Position numbers and translations under genes: made by a program. DNA of 64,000 bases, taken from positions 62,001-126,000 of the forward strand of contig JAFKGQ010000016.1 of assembly GCA_017307755.1 (NCBI GenBank), in the 5' to 3' direction. Under the pieces are notes generated by a model that ran no database searches, was not told the DNA's origin, and worked only from the letters and a program-made list of their open reading frames with translations. Positions 32,857 through 42,024 of the stretch are shown one piece after another. Positions within the stretch are counted from its first letter, which is position 1, and each line of letters begins with the position of its first letter. The stretch comes from Chitinophagaceae bacterium. Its GTDB lineage: Bacteria > Bacteroidota > Bacteroidia > Chitinophagales > Chitinophagaceae.

Positions 32857-34761
32857 TTACTTCACTTCCTCAAACTCCGCATCCGTCACATTCTCTCCAC
32901 CAGCGCCCGCCGTATGTCCTGCGCCACCCTGATCTCCACCAGGCTGTCCACCCTGTTGCTGGGTCGCCTTGTACATTTCTTCAGAAGCTGCCGTCCAGGC
33001 CGCATTCATCTCAGCTACTGCTGAGTCGATGGCTGCAACATCCTGGGATTTATGCGCATCCTTTAGCTTATTAAGCGCCGCTTCGATGGGAGCTTTTTTC
33101 TCAGCCGGGATCTTGTCACCATATTCCTTCAACTGTTTTTCCGTCTGGAAAACGAGGCTGTCGGCCTGGTTCACCTTATCCACTTTTTCACGGGCGGCCT
33201 TGTCGCTGGACTCATTAGCCTTTGCTTCCGCCTTCATCTTTTCGACCTCATCCTTGCTGAGGCCGCTGCCGGCTTCGATACGTATTTTCTGTTCTTTTCC
33301 GGTGCCTTTATCCTTAGCCGTTACATGCAGGATACCATTGGCATCGATGTCAAAAATAACTTCGATCTGAGGTACGCCGCGGGGGGCGGGAGGAATACCG
33401 TCCAGGTTGAAAGTACCCAGGCTCTTATTCTGATTAGCCATGGGACGTTCGCCCTGTAATACATGTATCTGTACACCAGGCTGGTTGTCACTGGCCGTAG
33501 AGAAGGTTTCAGACTTCTTTGTCGGGATGGTCGTATTGCTGTCGATCAGCCGGGTCATCACCCCACCCATGGTTTCGATACCAAGGCTCAGCGGAGTAAC
33601 GTCCAGCAGGAGCACATCCTTTACTTCACCCGTAAGGACTGCGCCCTGGATAGCGGCTCCGATGGCTACCACTTCATCAGGATTCACCCCTCTGTTTGGC
33701 TTTTTACCAAAGAATTTCTCTACGATCTCCTGTACCTTGGGAATACGGGTGGAACCACCTACCAGGATCACTTCATCTACCTGAGAAGCGCTTAAACCCG
33801 CGTCTTTCAATGCCTGCTCGCAGGGTTTCAGACACCTTTCAAAAAGGCTGTCGGAAAGCTGCTCGAACTTCGAACGGGTCAATTTCTTTACCAGGTGCTT
33901 GGGGACGCCATCCACTGCCGTGATATAGGGCAGGTTGATCTCAGTCTCGCTGGAAGAGGACAATTCGATCTTAGCTTTTTCGGCAGCTTCTTTCAGACGC
34001 TGCAGGGCCATGGGGTCCTTCCGCAGATCTACATTCTCATCCTTCTTGAACTCGTCAGCCAGCCAGTCCATGATCACTTTGTCAAAGTCATCACCGCCCA
34101 GGTGAGTGTCTCCATTGGTAGACTTTACTTCGAATACCCCATCCCCTAATTCGAGAATAGATATATCGAAAGTACCGCCACCCAGGTCAAAAACTGCTAT
34201 TTTTTCATCTTTTCCGGCTTTGTCCAAACCATAGGCCAAAGCGGCAGCCGTCGGCTCGTTTACGATACGACGTACCGTAAGACCGGCGATCTCACCGGCC
34301 TCTTTGGTGGCCTGGCGTTGAGCATCATTAAAATATGCCGGCACCGTGATGACAGCTTCGGTCACTTCCTGTCCCAGATAGTCTTCAGCCGTCTTCTTCA
34401 TCTTCTGAAGGATCATGGCAGATATCTCCTGGGGCGTGTACAAACGACCGTCAATATCGATACGTACAGTATTATTATCCCCACGGACGACTTTATAGCT
34501 CCAGTGGGTAATCTCGTTGGTCACCTCGTCATAACGCCTGCCCATAAAGCGTTTTACCGACATAATAGTGTTCACCGGGTTGGTGATCGCCTGGCGCTTG
34601 GCCGGATCGCCCACCTTTCTTTCCCCATTCTTGAGAAAAGCAACTACCGACGGGGTCGTCCTACGGCCTTCGTCATTGGCGATCACTACGGGCTCATTAC
34701 CTTCCAATACGGCTACACAGCTGTTGGTCGTACCAAGGTCAATTCCTATAATCTTTCCCAT
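32857..34761 (-). CDS. dnaK: Molecular chaperone DnaK (Hsp70)
   Basis: The 634-residue protein is full length. The N-terminal ATPase domain has IGIDLGTTNSCVAVLEG, VITVPAYFNDAQRQATKEAG, IAVFDLGGGTFDISILELG and LVGGSTRIPKVQ. The substrate domain follows, with LLLDVTPLSLGIETMGG, and the C-terminal lid ends in a Gly/Gln-rich tail and the usual DAEFEEVK. It folds nascent and stress-damaged proteins with DnaJ and GrpE, which are not adjacent here. A dyad overlapping a possible -35 box lies upstream. Confidence 0.98.
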   Translation of the reverse strand: MGKIIGIDLGTTNSCVAVLEGNEPVVIANDEGRRTTPSVVAFLKNGERKVGDPAKRQAITNPVNTIMSVKRFMGRRYDEVTNEITHWSYKVVRGDNNTVRIDIDGRLYTPQEISAMILQKMKKTAEDYLGQEVTEAVITVPAYFNDAQRQATKEAGEIAGLTVRRIVNEPTAAALAYGLDKAGKDEKIAVFDLGGGTFDISILELGDGVFEVKSTNGDTHLGGDDFDKVIMDWLADEFKKDENVDLRKDPMALQRLKEAAEKAKIELSSSSETEINLPYITAVDGVPKHLVKKLTRSKFEQLSDSLFERCLKPCEQALKDAGLSASQVDEVILVGGSTRIPKVQEIVEKFFGKKPNRGVNPDEVVAIGAAIQGAVLTGEVKDVLLLDVTPLSLGIETMGGVMTRLIDSNTTIPTKKSETFSTASDNQPGVQIHVLQGERPMANQNKSLGTFNLDGIPPAPRGVPQIEVIFDIDANGILHVTAKDKGTGKEQKIRIEAGSGLSKDEVEKMKAEAKANESSDKAAREKVDKVNQADSLVFQTEKQLKEYGDKIPAEKKAPIEAALNKLKDAHKSQDVAAIDSAVAEMNAAWTAASEEMYKATQQQGGQPGGDQGGAGHTAGAGGENVTDAEFEEVK

Positions 34762-34783
34762 ATAATTGTTTGCTTTTAAGGTT

Positions 34784-34822
34784 AGTATAATTCTACCCGG
34801 AGCACAATGTCAATCATTGTGC
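34784..34822 (-). promoter_or_regulatory. Dyad overlapping a sigma-70-like promoter before dnaK
   Basis: On the minus strand TTGACA (34813-34808), an 18-nt spacer and TATACT (34789-34784) resemble a sigma-70 type promoter. A perfect 8-bp inverted repeat GCACAATG/CATTGTGC (34802-34822) covers the -35 box. This arrangement suggests repressor control. It is not the CIRCE sequence bound by HrcA. Confidence 0.4.
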
Positions 34823-34889
34823 CACGCCGGAGGAAAGTGAAAAAATGGCAGGATTGTACAGCCGGTTTGTCCCGGCATTCTTAAAAAAT

Positions 34890-36263
34890 TTACCTAACTA
34901 CCTCAAGGACAGGCTTTAAGGATTGATCACGAAAAGTATAATCGGCCACCTCGTCCACGGCAGGGCTCGTAGAATTGAAGGAAATACCAGTTCCCGCCAT
35001 TTTGACCATACAAATATCATTCTCTCCGTCCCCAACCGCCACGGAGTCAGCCAGGCTGATGCCAAAACGGTGCAGGATATATTGGAACATATTGCTTTTA
35101 CAGTGATCATGGTCGCACTGGCTGAATTTGTCTTTTAAGAGCTGGGAAGGGATCTTTACCTCCCCGGTGGCCACGCTTTTTTGAAATTCCAGCTCGTTAC
35201 CCAAGGTGAAATCAAGCCCTAATAGGTTCTTGACATGATTGGCGATGGCATGATAGCTGTCGCTGATAATACCGCATACATAACCCCGTACCTGCAATTC
35301 CCGGATTACCTGTACCGCATCCCCGATCAGGGGAATAGATTCCACAACATTGATCAACTCGGCAAAGGTCCGTCCTTCCAGGAGACGGGCAATCTTCTGG
35401 GTCTTGATATAATTGCTTTTGTCCTGGGCGAGAATGTCATTTAGTTCCCTGCGAAACCCGAATTTATCGGCGGCGCTCTTTATAAAGCTCCCCTGCAGCA
35501 GGATGTTATCCATGTCAAAGACGATCATTTTCTTTGGCTGCCGTACCATCTCTTTCAACGCAAACTCTACCTGTTCACGCATCATCTGCATAGGGTCTTC
35601 TTCCTGCCGTCTGCCGCCGTCAAATATATTCACCCGTTTGAAAATGGCGTTGGCCACCTGTTTGGCCATCCTGCCCAGCACATGCAACGGCTGCATGTCA
35701 TTCTCCACCTCCCCGATGCATACTTCCTGTATCCGGGCCCGCACATGGTGCATGTCGATCAACAGACCAATGTCCACACCATAGTCATTGTCAAACTCCA
35801 CTTTCTGGAAAAAGGATTTCTTACCGGCGATCATCCCGCTGGACGGTTGTTTGAACTGTAACAGATGAGGGAAAAAGAATTCCAGCAGCGGTTTGGCCAA
35901 TATCTCCGTGACACGTCCCGTTTGCCGCTCGTAATAGCTCTTTACAAAATCCGCCTCGTCCCGGATGAGCGGCTCCGTCAGTTTTTGCACGATGTCCTCC
36001 GCATGATGAGGCGTGTCACCTTCCAGAAATACCAGGATCTCATTTTTTGCCATCAGCATTCCCTCCCGCATGGAATCCCCCTTGCCGACATGCGTGCTGG
36101 TGATAACCCGTACATTTTCCTTCTTCGCCTCGGCAATGGTATTGTCCAGCGAAAGGTCGTCCACCACAATGATCTCATCCACTAATTTATTCCGTTTGGC
36201 CTGCTGAATAACATTCCGTATGGTCTTTTCTTCATTAAGCGCGGGAATAATGACTGTGATCAT
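34890..36263 (-). CDS. GT81-type glycosyltransferase fused to HAD-IB phosphatase
   Basis: The 457-residue protein has an N-terminal GT-A domain (about 1-230; VIIPALNEEKTIRNVI, EIIVVDDLSLDNT, FLEGDTPHHAED). The segments ILAKPLLEFFFPHLLQF, QPSSGMIAGKKSFF and YGVDIGLLIDMHHVRARIQE match glucosyl-3-phosphoglycerate synthases (GT81). A C-terminal HAD-IB domain (about 240-457) has IVFDMDNILL, ISDSYHAIA and VGDGENDICMVKMAG. Synthase and phosphatase activities of the glucosylglycerate route are thus in one chain, as in fused mannosylglycerate synthases. The sugar product is inferred. The gene has an unusual AAGGAG Shine-Dalgarno 5 nt before the ATG. Confidence 0.82.
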   Translation of the reverse strand: MITVIIPALNEEKTIRNVIQQAKRNKLVDEIIVVDDLSLDNTIAEAKKENVRVITSTHVGKGDSMREGMLMAKNEILVFLEGDTPHHAEDIVQKLTEPLIRDEADFVKSYYERQTGRVTEILAKPLLEFFFPHLLQFKQPSSGMIAGKKSFFQKVEFDNDYGVDIGLLIDMHHVRARIQEVCIGEVENDMQPLHVLGRMAKQVANAIFKRVNIFDGGRRQEEDPMQMMREQVEFALKEMVRQPKKMIVFDMDNILLQGSFIKSAADKFGFRRELNDILAQDKSNYIKTQKIARLLEGRTFAELINVVESIPLIGDAVQVIRELQVRGYVCGIISDSYHAIANHVKNLLGLDFTLGNELEFQKSVATGEVKIPSQLLKDKFSQCDHDHCKSNMFQYILHRFGISLADSVAVGDGENDICMVKMAGTGISFNSTSPAVDEVADYTFRDQSLKPVLEVVR

Positions 36264-36282
36264 GCAGACTCCTTTTATATTA

Positions 36283-36297
36283 TAACAATTCTTGTTA
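36283..36297. promoter_or_regulatory. Dyad TAACAA-TTC-TTGTTA in a divergent promoter region
   Basis: A perfect 6-bp inverted repeat with 3-nt spacer lies 20 nt upstream of the GT81-HAD start and 100 nt upstream of the AraC-type gene. A TATAAT-like sequence on the minus strand touches it. It is a candidate operator for the fusion gene. Confidence 0.35.
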
Positions 36298-36396
36298 GAG
36301 GTTGTTGGTGTGCGTCTAAAACTATGCCAGGAAAATTATTCTAAAAGTTTGAAAGACAATCATTAAATTTGAATTAAAGCAAATAGCCCCCTCTTA

Positions 36397-36813
36397 ATGC
36401 CCATTGCGCCGGACGTATATAAGAAGATCGTTATGGCCAAACTGTATATGGACGACAACTTTTATGAGTCCATCGACCTGGATCGTATTTCCAGGGAGGC
36501 TTGTCTGTCACGCTACCATTTTCACCGGCTATTCACCCGCATCTACCGCCGGACACCTCACCAATACCTCACCCGCAAAAGAGTGGAACAGGCCCGGCAA
36601 TGGCTGGCGGGGAATGATCTCTCCGTTTCAGAGATCTGTAACAATGTCGGGTTCGAAAGCATTGGCTCTTTTAGCGTACTGTTTAAAAAAGAGATCGGCT
36701 TTGCGCCTCAATACTATCGCAACCAGGCCTGGTTGAAAAAACAACAGGCGCTGCAGCAGCCCCGCAGCTTTATCCCCCACTGTTTTATCGAGCAACTTCG
36801 CATCGACGGCTAA
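36397..36813 (+). CDS. AraC-family transcriptional regulator (DNA-binding domain only)
   Basis: The 138-residue protein consists of the double helix-turn-helix domain of AraC regulators (LDRISREACLSRYHFHRLFT, then GNDLSVSEICNNVGFESIGS and FSVLFKKEIGFAPQYYR), with no ligand-binding domain and a short basic tail. It may respond to another protein or act constitutively. The next gene in the same direction, 74 nt on, encodes a VOC-family protein, a pair that recurs in Bacteroidota, so the regulator probably controls that gene. Confidence 0.92.
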   Translation: MPIAPDVYKKIVMAKLYMDDNFYESIDLDRISREACLSRYHFHRLFTRIYRRTPHQYLTRKRVEQARQWLAGNDLSVSEICNNVGFESIGSFSVLFKKEIGFAPQYYRNQAWLKKQQALQQPRSFIPHCFIEQLRIDG

Positions 36814-36887
36814 GGTCCCGGAAAAGCAATATTCGAGAAGCCCTTTCGTAAGGGAATATCTAGCTTTAACACCAAAACCATTTAGTT

Positions 36888-37310
36888 ATGATAACGAAAG
36901 TTTCCCATGTCTCCCTTTTTGTCACGGACCAGCAAAAAGCTTATGATTTCTATGTGACAACCCTCGGTTTCAAGGTCAACACCGACGTCACTATGGAAAA
37001 TGGCTTCCGCTGGCTTACCGTCACGCCTCCGGAACAACCCGATCTGGAGATAGCCATCATTACTCCCCTGGCAGACGGAGCCATGGGATATGACGATGAG
37101 ACACGCAATGCTTTTCGGGTACTGCTGGCAAAAGGAGCCCTTGGGGCCGGCGTCCTCTATACCCCCGACTGCCGGGCCACATACGAGGAATTAATAGCCA
37201 AAGGCGTGAAGTTTAAAGGCGAACCCAAAGAGCAATTCTATGGCATCGAGGCCATCATCACGGACGGAGTAGGCAACTGGTTCAGCATGACCCAGCCCAC
37301 CGGCAGGTGA
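36888..37310 (+). CDS. VOC-family (glyoxalase/bleomycin-resistance-like) protein
   Basis: The 140-residue protein is a two-module VOC fold: SHVSLFVTDQQKAYDFYVTT, LGFKVNTDVTMENGFRWLTV, then GVLYTPDCRATYEELIAKGV and GIEAIITDGVGNWFSMTQ. The metal-ligand positions look intact (His near 7, Glu near 58), but substrate cannot be inferred; relatives act as lyases, dioxygenases or drug-binding proteins. It lies after the AraC-type regulator gene. Confidence 0.9.
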   Translation: MITKVSHVSLFVTDQQKAYDFYVTTLGFKVNTDVTMENGFRWLTVTPPEQPDLEIAIITPLADGAMGYDDETRNAFRVLLAKGALGAGVLYTPDCRATYEELIAKGVKFKGEPKEQFYGIEAIITDGVGNWFSMTQPTGR

Positions 37311-37339
37311 CAGTGCCGGCCGGGTTGGCAGGAATTAGG

Positions 37340-37834
37340 CTATTCCACAGGCTGCCGGCTCTGCTCCGCCTTGAAGGTGTAGTTCTTTTGTGTAAGATAG
37401 CTGAAAGAAACCACAATAATAGTGGTCAATATCTTGGAGATGGTGGGATAAATATGAAATTGCTCTACAAAGAGCTTGATAAAAACATAGTTGAGGACAA
37501 GACAGATCACCACCAGCACAAAATATCGCCATAATTGCACCCTGCCCTGTAAGGTCGACTGGGTAAAGACAATATTACGCATCAGGAAGAACCCCGTAGG
37601 GAAGCTCACGCAAAATGCGATGATGATAGAGGCGATATGGGGTTTGAATACGATAAAACCCAGGTTGAGGTCCTGTTTGTGCAGGATAAAATTATACGCA
37701 ATGGCATACATGACAATGTCCAGCACCGTATTCGCTCCCCCGCAGGCAGCATAGCGAAAGGTCTGTAAAGGCATTAGCCGGCTGAACGGCGGATAGAAAA
37801 AATCAATAAACGATATAATCCACTTTTTTGGCAT
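37340..37834 (-). CDS. GtrA-family membrane protein
   Basis: The 164-residue protein has four membrane helices and the GtrA signature (FRYAACGGANTVLDIVMYAI, then SFPTGFFLMRNIVFTQS and KNYTFKAE at the end). GtrA proteins are thought to flip or carry polyprenyl-linked sugars for cell-envelope glycan decoration. I start at ATG 37834 (MPKKWIISFIDFF); the frame is open to 37936, but the extra residues are basic and unlike the family. It overlaps no neighbour and is divergent from argS. Confidence 0.88.
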   Translation of the reverse strand: MPKKWIISFIDFFYPPFSRLMPLQTFRYAACGGANTVLDIVMYAIAYNFILHKQDLNLGFIVFKPHIASIIIAFCVSFPTGFFLMRNIVFTQSTLQGRVQLWRYFVLVVICLVLNYVFIKLFVEQFHIYPTISKILTTIIVVSFSYLTQKNYTFKAEQSRQPVE

Positions 37835-37945
37835 TTGCTCGCGTCTTGTCTTAGGCACGAAGATACCTATAAATACCCGTTTTTTTTGTCTTTTCGGTAG
37901 TAAAATAAGTGTTAACAGCAGTACCTTCGCAGCCAATCAGTGAAA

Positions 37946-39877
37946 ATGGATATTATCAGCCAGATCAGAACAGCCGCCGGACAGACCCTCCTGGAAAGCT
38001 ACCAATACAACATCGCCCCGGAAGATATTCAGGTTAATGAAACCAAACCCGAATTCGAAGGCGACTACACGGTAGTGTTATTCTCTTTTGTAAAAAGTCT
38101 GAAAAAGTCCCCGGAAGTGCTGGGCAATGAACTGGGCGCATCCCTGCTCAGGAATTACCCCCACCAGTTCTCGGCATTCAACGTGATCAAGGGATTTCTC
38201 AACCTGACGGTATCCGATGCATACTGGACTACATTCCTGTCTGACCAACACGCCAATGAACGCTTTGGGCTAAAAGAAAGTCACGGCGGGAAGGTCATGG
38301 TGGAATATTCCTCTCCCAATACGAACAAACCCCTCCACCTGGGGCATCTGAGGAACAATTTCCTGGGCTGGAGCGTAGCCGCCCTTTATAAAGCAGGCGG
38401 ATATGACATCGTCAAGACCTGTATCGCCAATGACAGGGGTATCCACATCTGTAAAAGCATGATCGCCTGGCAACGGTTTGCGGGCGGAGCCACCCCTGAA
38501 AGCACTGGTATCAAGGGGGATCATCTGGTGGGGGATTATTACGTAAAGTTTGGGGACGAGCTGAAAAAACAGGCCAAACCCTTACTGGAGGCTTTTTATG
38601 CGGGGAACTTCGATGCCGTGGCAGGAGAAACCCGGCAGATCCTGCAAAAACATGTAACTGCCGTCGCTCAGCTGGAAGCTGAGATCCCAAAAGCAGCAAA
38701 TGACAAACAGCGCGGAAGCCTGGAGGAAAAATTAAAGACGGAAAAAGATGAGGTCAATGAAATTGCAGGCAACGCTACGGAGATAATGAAAGCCACCCAG
38801 CAGATGCTCGTGGACTGGGAGGCCGGCAAACCCGATGTCATAGAGCTATGGCGTACGATGAACAGCTGGGTTTACGCAGGCTTTGATGAGACTTACAAAA
38901 GAATCGGCAGCGACTTCGACAAGATCTATTATGAGAGCAATACCTATATCCTGGGCAAAGAATTAGTGGAATACGGTTTGCAAAAAGGGGTATTCTTCCG
39001 CAAGGACGACGGCAGCGTATGGATCGACCTGGAAGCCGACGGACTCGACCAGAAGATCGTACAGCGTAAGGACGGCACGGCCGTTTATATCACCCAGGAC
39101 ATCGGCCTGGCAGTAAAGAAATACGAGGAATACAAGGCGGACCAGAGCATCTACGTGGTAGGCGACGAACAGAACTATCACTTCAAGGTGCTGAAACTCA
39201 TCTGTCAAAAGCTGGAGCTCCCTTCCGCCAACGGTATCTATCATCTCAGCTATGGGATGGTGGAGCTGCCTACGGGCCGGATGAAGACCCGGGAAGGCAC
39301 CGTCGTGGATGCTGACGACCTGCTGGACGAAATGATCAAAGAGGCGGAGATCAAGACAAAAGAACAAGGGAAAACAGAAGGATTTACCCCCGAAGAATTA
39401 AAGGAGCTATATGAGATCATCGGCATCGGAGGTATTAAGTTTTTCCTGTTAAGAGTAGACCCGAAAAAAAGGATGGTGTTCAATCCATCTGAGTCCGTCG
39501 ATCTTCATGGCTATACCGCCACTTTTATCCAATATGCTTATGCCAGGATCCGGAGCGTCTTTCGTAAAGAAGCAGGGCAACCTGTGGCCGCCGATGCGGA
39601 CACCACCCTGCTGCCTCTGGAAAAAAAGCTCGTCGTTACCCTGGAAAAGTATCCCGTTGTACTGGCCCAGGCCCTGACGGAAATGAACCCCTCCGTCGTC
39701 GCCGCCTATGCATTCGAACTGGCCAAGACGTTCAACTCTTTTTATAGTGAGCATTCCATTGCAGGTGCAGAAACGCCCGGAAAAAAAGCATTGCGCTTGC
39801 AGACATCCCGTCTCACAGCCACTGTACTGCGCTCCGCCATGGGGCTGCTGGGGATAAGGATGCCGGAAAGGATGTAA
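37946..39877 (+). CDS. argS: Arginyl-tRNA synthetase
   Basis: The 643-residue class I synthetase has the N-terminal Add-1 domain (about 1-110), the HIGH motif as VEYSSPNTNKPLHLGHLRNN, a coiled-coil-like insertion with many Lys/Glu (about 245-275), the KMSKS counterpart GRMKTREGTVVDADDLLDEM and the C-terminal DALR anticodon-binding domain (KKALRLQTSRLTATVLRSAM). It charges tRNA-Arg. ATG 37946 is taken as start; a GTG two codons earlier (37940) is possible. Its stop lies 2 nt from the end of the convergent glgB. Confidence 0.97.
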   Translation: MDIISQIRTAAGQTLLESYQYNIAPEDIQVNETKPEFEGDYTVVLFSFVKSLKKSPEVLGNELGASLLRNYPHQFSAFNVIKGFLNLTVSDAYWTTFLSDQHANERFGLKESHGGKVMVEYSSPNTNKPLHLGHLRNNFLGWSVAALYKAGGYDIVKTCIANDRGIHICKSMIAWQRFAGGATPESTGIKGDHLVGDYYVKFGDELKKQAKPLLEAFYAGNFDAVAGETRQILQKHVTAVAQLEAEIPKAANDKQRGSLEEKLKTEKDEVNEIAGNATEIMKATQQMLVDWEAGKPDVIELWRTMNSWVYAGFDETYKRIGSDFDKIYYESNTYILGKELVEYGLQKGVFFRKDDGSVWIDLEADGLDQKIVQRKDGTAVYITQDIGLAVKKYEEYKADQSIYVVGDEQNYHFKVLKLICQKLELPSANGIYHLSYGMVELPTGRMKTREGTVVDADDLLDEMIKEAEIKTKEQGKTEGFTPEELKELYEIIGIGGIKFFLLRVDPKKRMVFNPSESVDLHGYTATFIQYAYARIRSVFRKEAGQPVAADADTTLLPLEKKLVVTLEKYPVVLAQALTEMNPSVVAAYAFELAKTFNSFYSEHSIAGAETPGKKALRLQTSRLTATVLRSAMGLLGIRMPERM

Positions 39878-39879
39878 CG

Positions 39880-41835
39880 CTACTTTAACACGATACCCGC
39901 CAACGGCGGCAAATGCACCCGTATCTCATACCTGTCTTCGGCAACATCCACCAACCGCACAGGGATGGACGGATTATATACATCTCCCGTACCCCAATAT
40001 TTCCGGTCATCGCTATTAAAGATCTCTTTCCAGACCTGTTTGCCCGACGCGTAGACCGGCCAGTCCATCCGCACCACGGGTGTAAGGTTCAGGATCACCA
40101 GCAGGTCGCCCGCCGGGTCCTTCCCTTTACGACGGTAGACGATGACACACTCGTCCCTGTGTGAAAGATCTATCCATTCAAATCCGTAAATGGTAAATTG
40201 GTTCTCATACATCGCCGGCTCACCCGTCAACAGCCTGTTCAGATCCCTCACACAATCCTTTAGCCCCCGATGGCTCTCCCACTGCAACAGGTCCCAGGGC
40301 AGCTCGCTCTTATAGTTCCACTCCGAAGTGGACCCGAACTCGTCGCCCATGAATAAAAGCTTGCCGCCGGGATGGGTCAGCATATAAGTATACAACGCCC
40401 GGAGGTTGGCAAATTTCTGCCAGTCGTCTCCCGGCATCTTGTAGAGCATGGGGGATTTGCCATGCACCACCTCGTCGTGGCTCAGCGGCAGCATGAAGTT
40501 CTCATCATAATAATACATCATACTAAAGGAGAACTTATTCTGATGATGTTTTCGATGAACCGGATCAATTTTGAAATAATTCAGGGTATCATGCATCCAA
40601 CCCATCATCCATTTCATACCGAATCCAAGACCGCCGGCAAAAGTGGGCCGGCTTACGCCCGGCCAATCGGTGGCTTCTTCAGCGATGGTCTGGATGTCCG
40701 GGAAATCCCGGAACAATGTCTCATTCAGGTTCTTGATAAAGGCGATCGCCTCCAGATTGCCATCCCCTCCATACTCATTCGGCTCCCATGCTCCCGCCTG
40801 GCGGGAATAGTTGAGCTTTAGCATGGAGCTCACCGCATCTACCCGTATCCCATCGACATGGAAGCAATCCACCCAAAACCGGGCATTGCTGATAAGAAAG
40901 CTCTTTACCTCTCCCCTTCTATAATTAAATATATAGCTGTTCCAGTCGGGATGAAACCCTTTGCGCATATCCGCATATTCATAGGTGTTGGCCCCGTCAA
41001 AAAGATAGAGTCCATGGGCGTCATATGGGAAGTGGGAAGGTACCCAGTCCAGTATCACCCCGATACCCGCCTGGTGGAAAGCGTCCACCAGCGCCATAAA
41101 GCCCTGCGGGTCGCCAAACCGGGAAGTTGGTGCGTAATAGCCCGTGCCCTGGTAACCCCAGCTGCCGTCAAAGGGGTGCTCCATCACAGGCATCAGCTCC
41201 ACATGGGTAAAACCCATTTCCTTTACATAGGGTACCAGCCGCTCCCTGATCTGATCATAGGTGTTATAACGTTCCTCATCATTTTTATCGGGTCGCATCC
41301 AACTGGCCAGATGGACCTCATAAACACTCCACGGGGCTTGCAGGGAATTATGCTTCCCCCTTTCGGTCATCCATTCCCCGTCCTTCCAGTCGAATCCCAG
41401 GTCCCAGGTGATGGAGGCCGTATAGGGACGGCGCTCCCAAAAGTGAGCGTAAGGATCGCCTTTATCCAGGTGCTGCCCGTCGCTGGTCCGGATGTGATAC
41501 TTATAAGCTTCCCCCTTTGGCAGATGGGGAATAAAGCCCTCCCAGATGCCGGAGCGCTCCAGTCGTACAAATAAAGGGTGCGCCTGCGGGTCCCATCCGT
41601 TGAAATGACCGATCACGGAAATATAGGTGGCATTGGGCGCCCACACTGCGAAGTAATGTCCATCCGTATCCAACACCTTTATACCGTGGGCCCCAAACAA
41701 CTTGTATAGCTGATAGTGTGTCCCATGTTGGAAATTTTGAATATCCTCTTCTGTAAATAAGGAATAATTCCACACAGGCCTTGTGGCATCTACAAAATGG
41801 ATGTCTTCATATCTGGGAGAATGGGAGGTTGTCAA
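39880..41835 (-). CDS. glgB: 1,4-alpha-glucan branching enzyme
   Basis: The 651-residue protein has an N-terminal CBM48 domain (GVKVW-type, here YFAVWAPNATYISVIGHFNG) and a GH13 barrel with catalytic motifs DGIRVDAVSSMLKLNYSR (nucleophile Asp), TIAEEATDWPGVSRP (Glu) and LPLSHDEVVHGKSP (His-Asp). A C-terminal all-beta amylase domain follows. It introduces alpha-1,6 branches into glycogen in the cytosol. The glycogen synthase and ADP-glucose genes lie about 9 kb downstream on the same strand, separated by unrelated genes. Confidence 0.96.
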   Translation of the reverse strand: MTTSHSPRYEDIHFVDATRPVWNYSLFTEEDIQNFQHGTHYQLYKLFGAHGIKVLDTDGHYFAVWAPNATYISVIGHFNGWDPQAHPLFVRLERSGIWEGFIPHLPKGEAYKYHIRTSDGQHLDKGDPYAHFWERRPYTASITWDLGFDWKDGEWMTERGKHNSLQAPWSVYEVHLASWMRPDKNDEERYNTYDQIRERLVPYVKEMGFTHVELMPVMEHPFDGSWGYQGTGYYAPTSRFGDPQGFMALVDAFHQAGIGVILDWVPSHFPYDAHGLYLFDGANTYEYADMRKGFHPDWNSYIFNYRRGEVKSFLISNARFWVDCFHVDGIRVDAVSSMLKLNYSRQAGAWEPNEYGGDGNLEAIAFIKNLNETLFRDFPDIQTIAEEATDWPGVSRPTFAGGLGFGMKWMMGWMHDTLNYFKIDPVHRKHHQNKFSFSMMYYYDENFMLPLSHDEVVHGKSPMLYKMPGDDWQKFANLRALYTYMLTHPGGKLLFMGDEFGSTSEWNYKSELPWDLLQWESHRGLKDCVRDLNRLLTGEPAMYENQFTIYGFEWIDLSHRDECVIVYRRKGKDPAGDLLVILNLTPVVRMDWPVYASGKQVWKEIFNSDDRKYWGTGDVYNPSIPVRLVDVAEDRYEIRVHLPPLAGIVLK

Positions 41836-41939
41836 TTTTTATTTTTTTATGCAATTGTATAAATTCTGCATCTCTGTGACACGACCATGCAACATTGAAC
41901 TGATGGCCTCGTCTTTAACGTAAATTTAAGGCATCGCTC

Positions 41940-41969
41940 TTGCATATCCTTTTTTTTACGAATAATTTG
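41940..41969 (+). promoter_or_regulatory. Possible promoter of the outer-membrane barrel gene
   Basis: TTG (41940-41942), 20 nt, then TAATTTG (41963-41969) come close to the Bacteroidota consensus but lack one T in the -7 box. It would give a leader of about 50 nt for the gene starting at 42025. Confidence 0.4.
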
Positions 41970-42024
41970 TGCCTCGACCTGTTCGATGAGAAACATTACT
42001 AAATCCATTAATTGACGCTTGTTC

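Noticed and set aside
34802..34822. CIRCE element (HrcA operator) upstream of dnaK
   Set aside because: The dyad is GCACAATG/CATTGTGC with a 5-nt spacer; CIRCE is TTAGCACTC with a 9-nt spacer.
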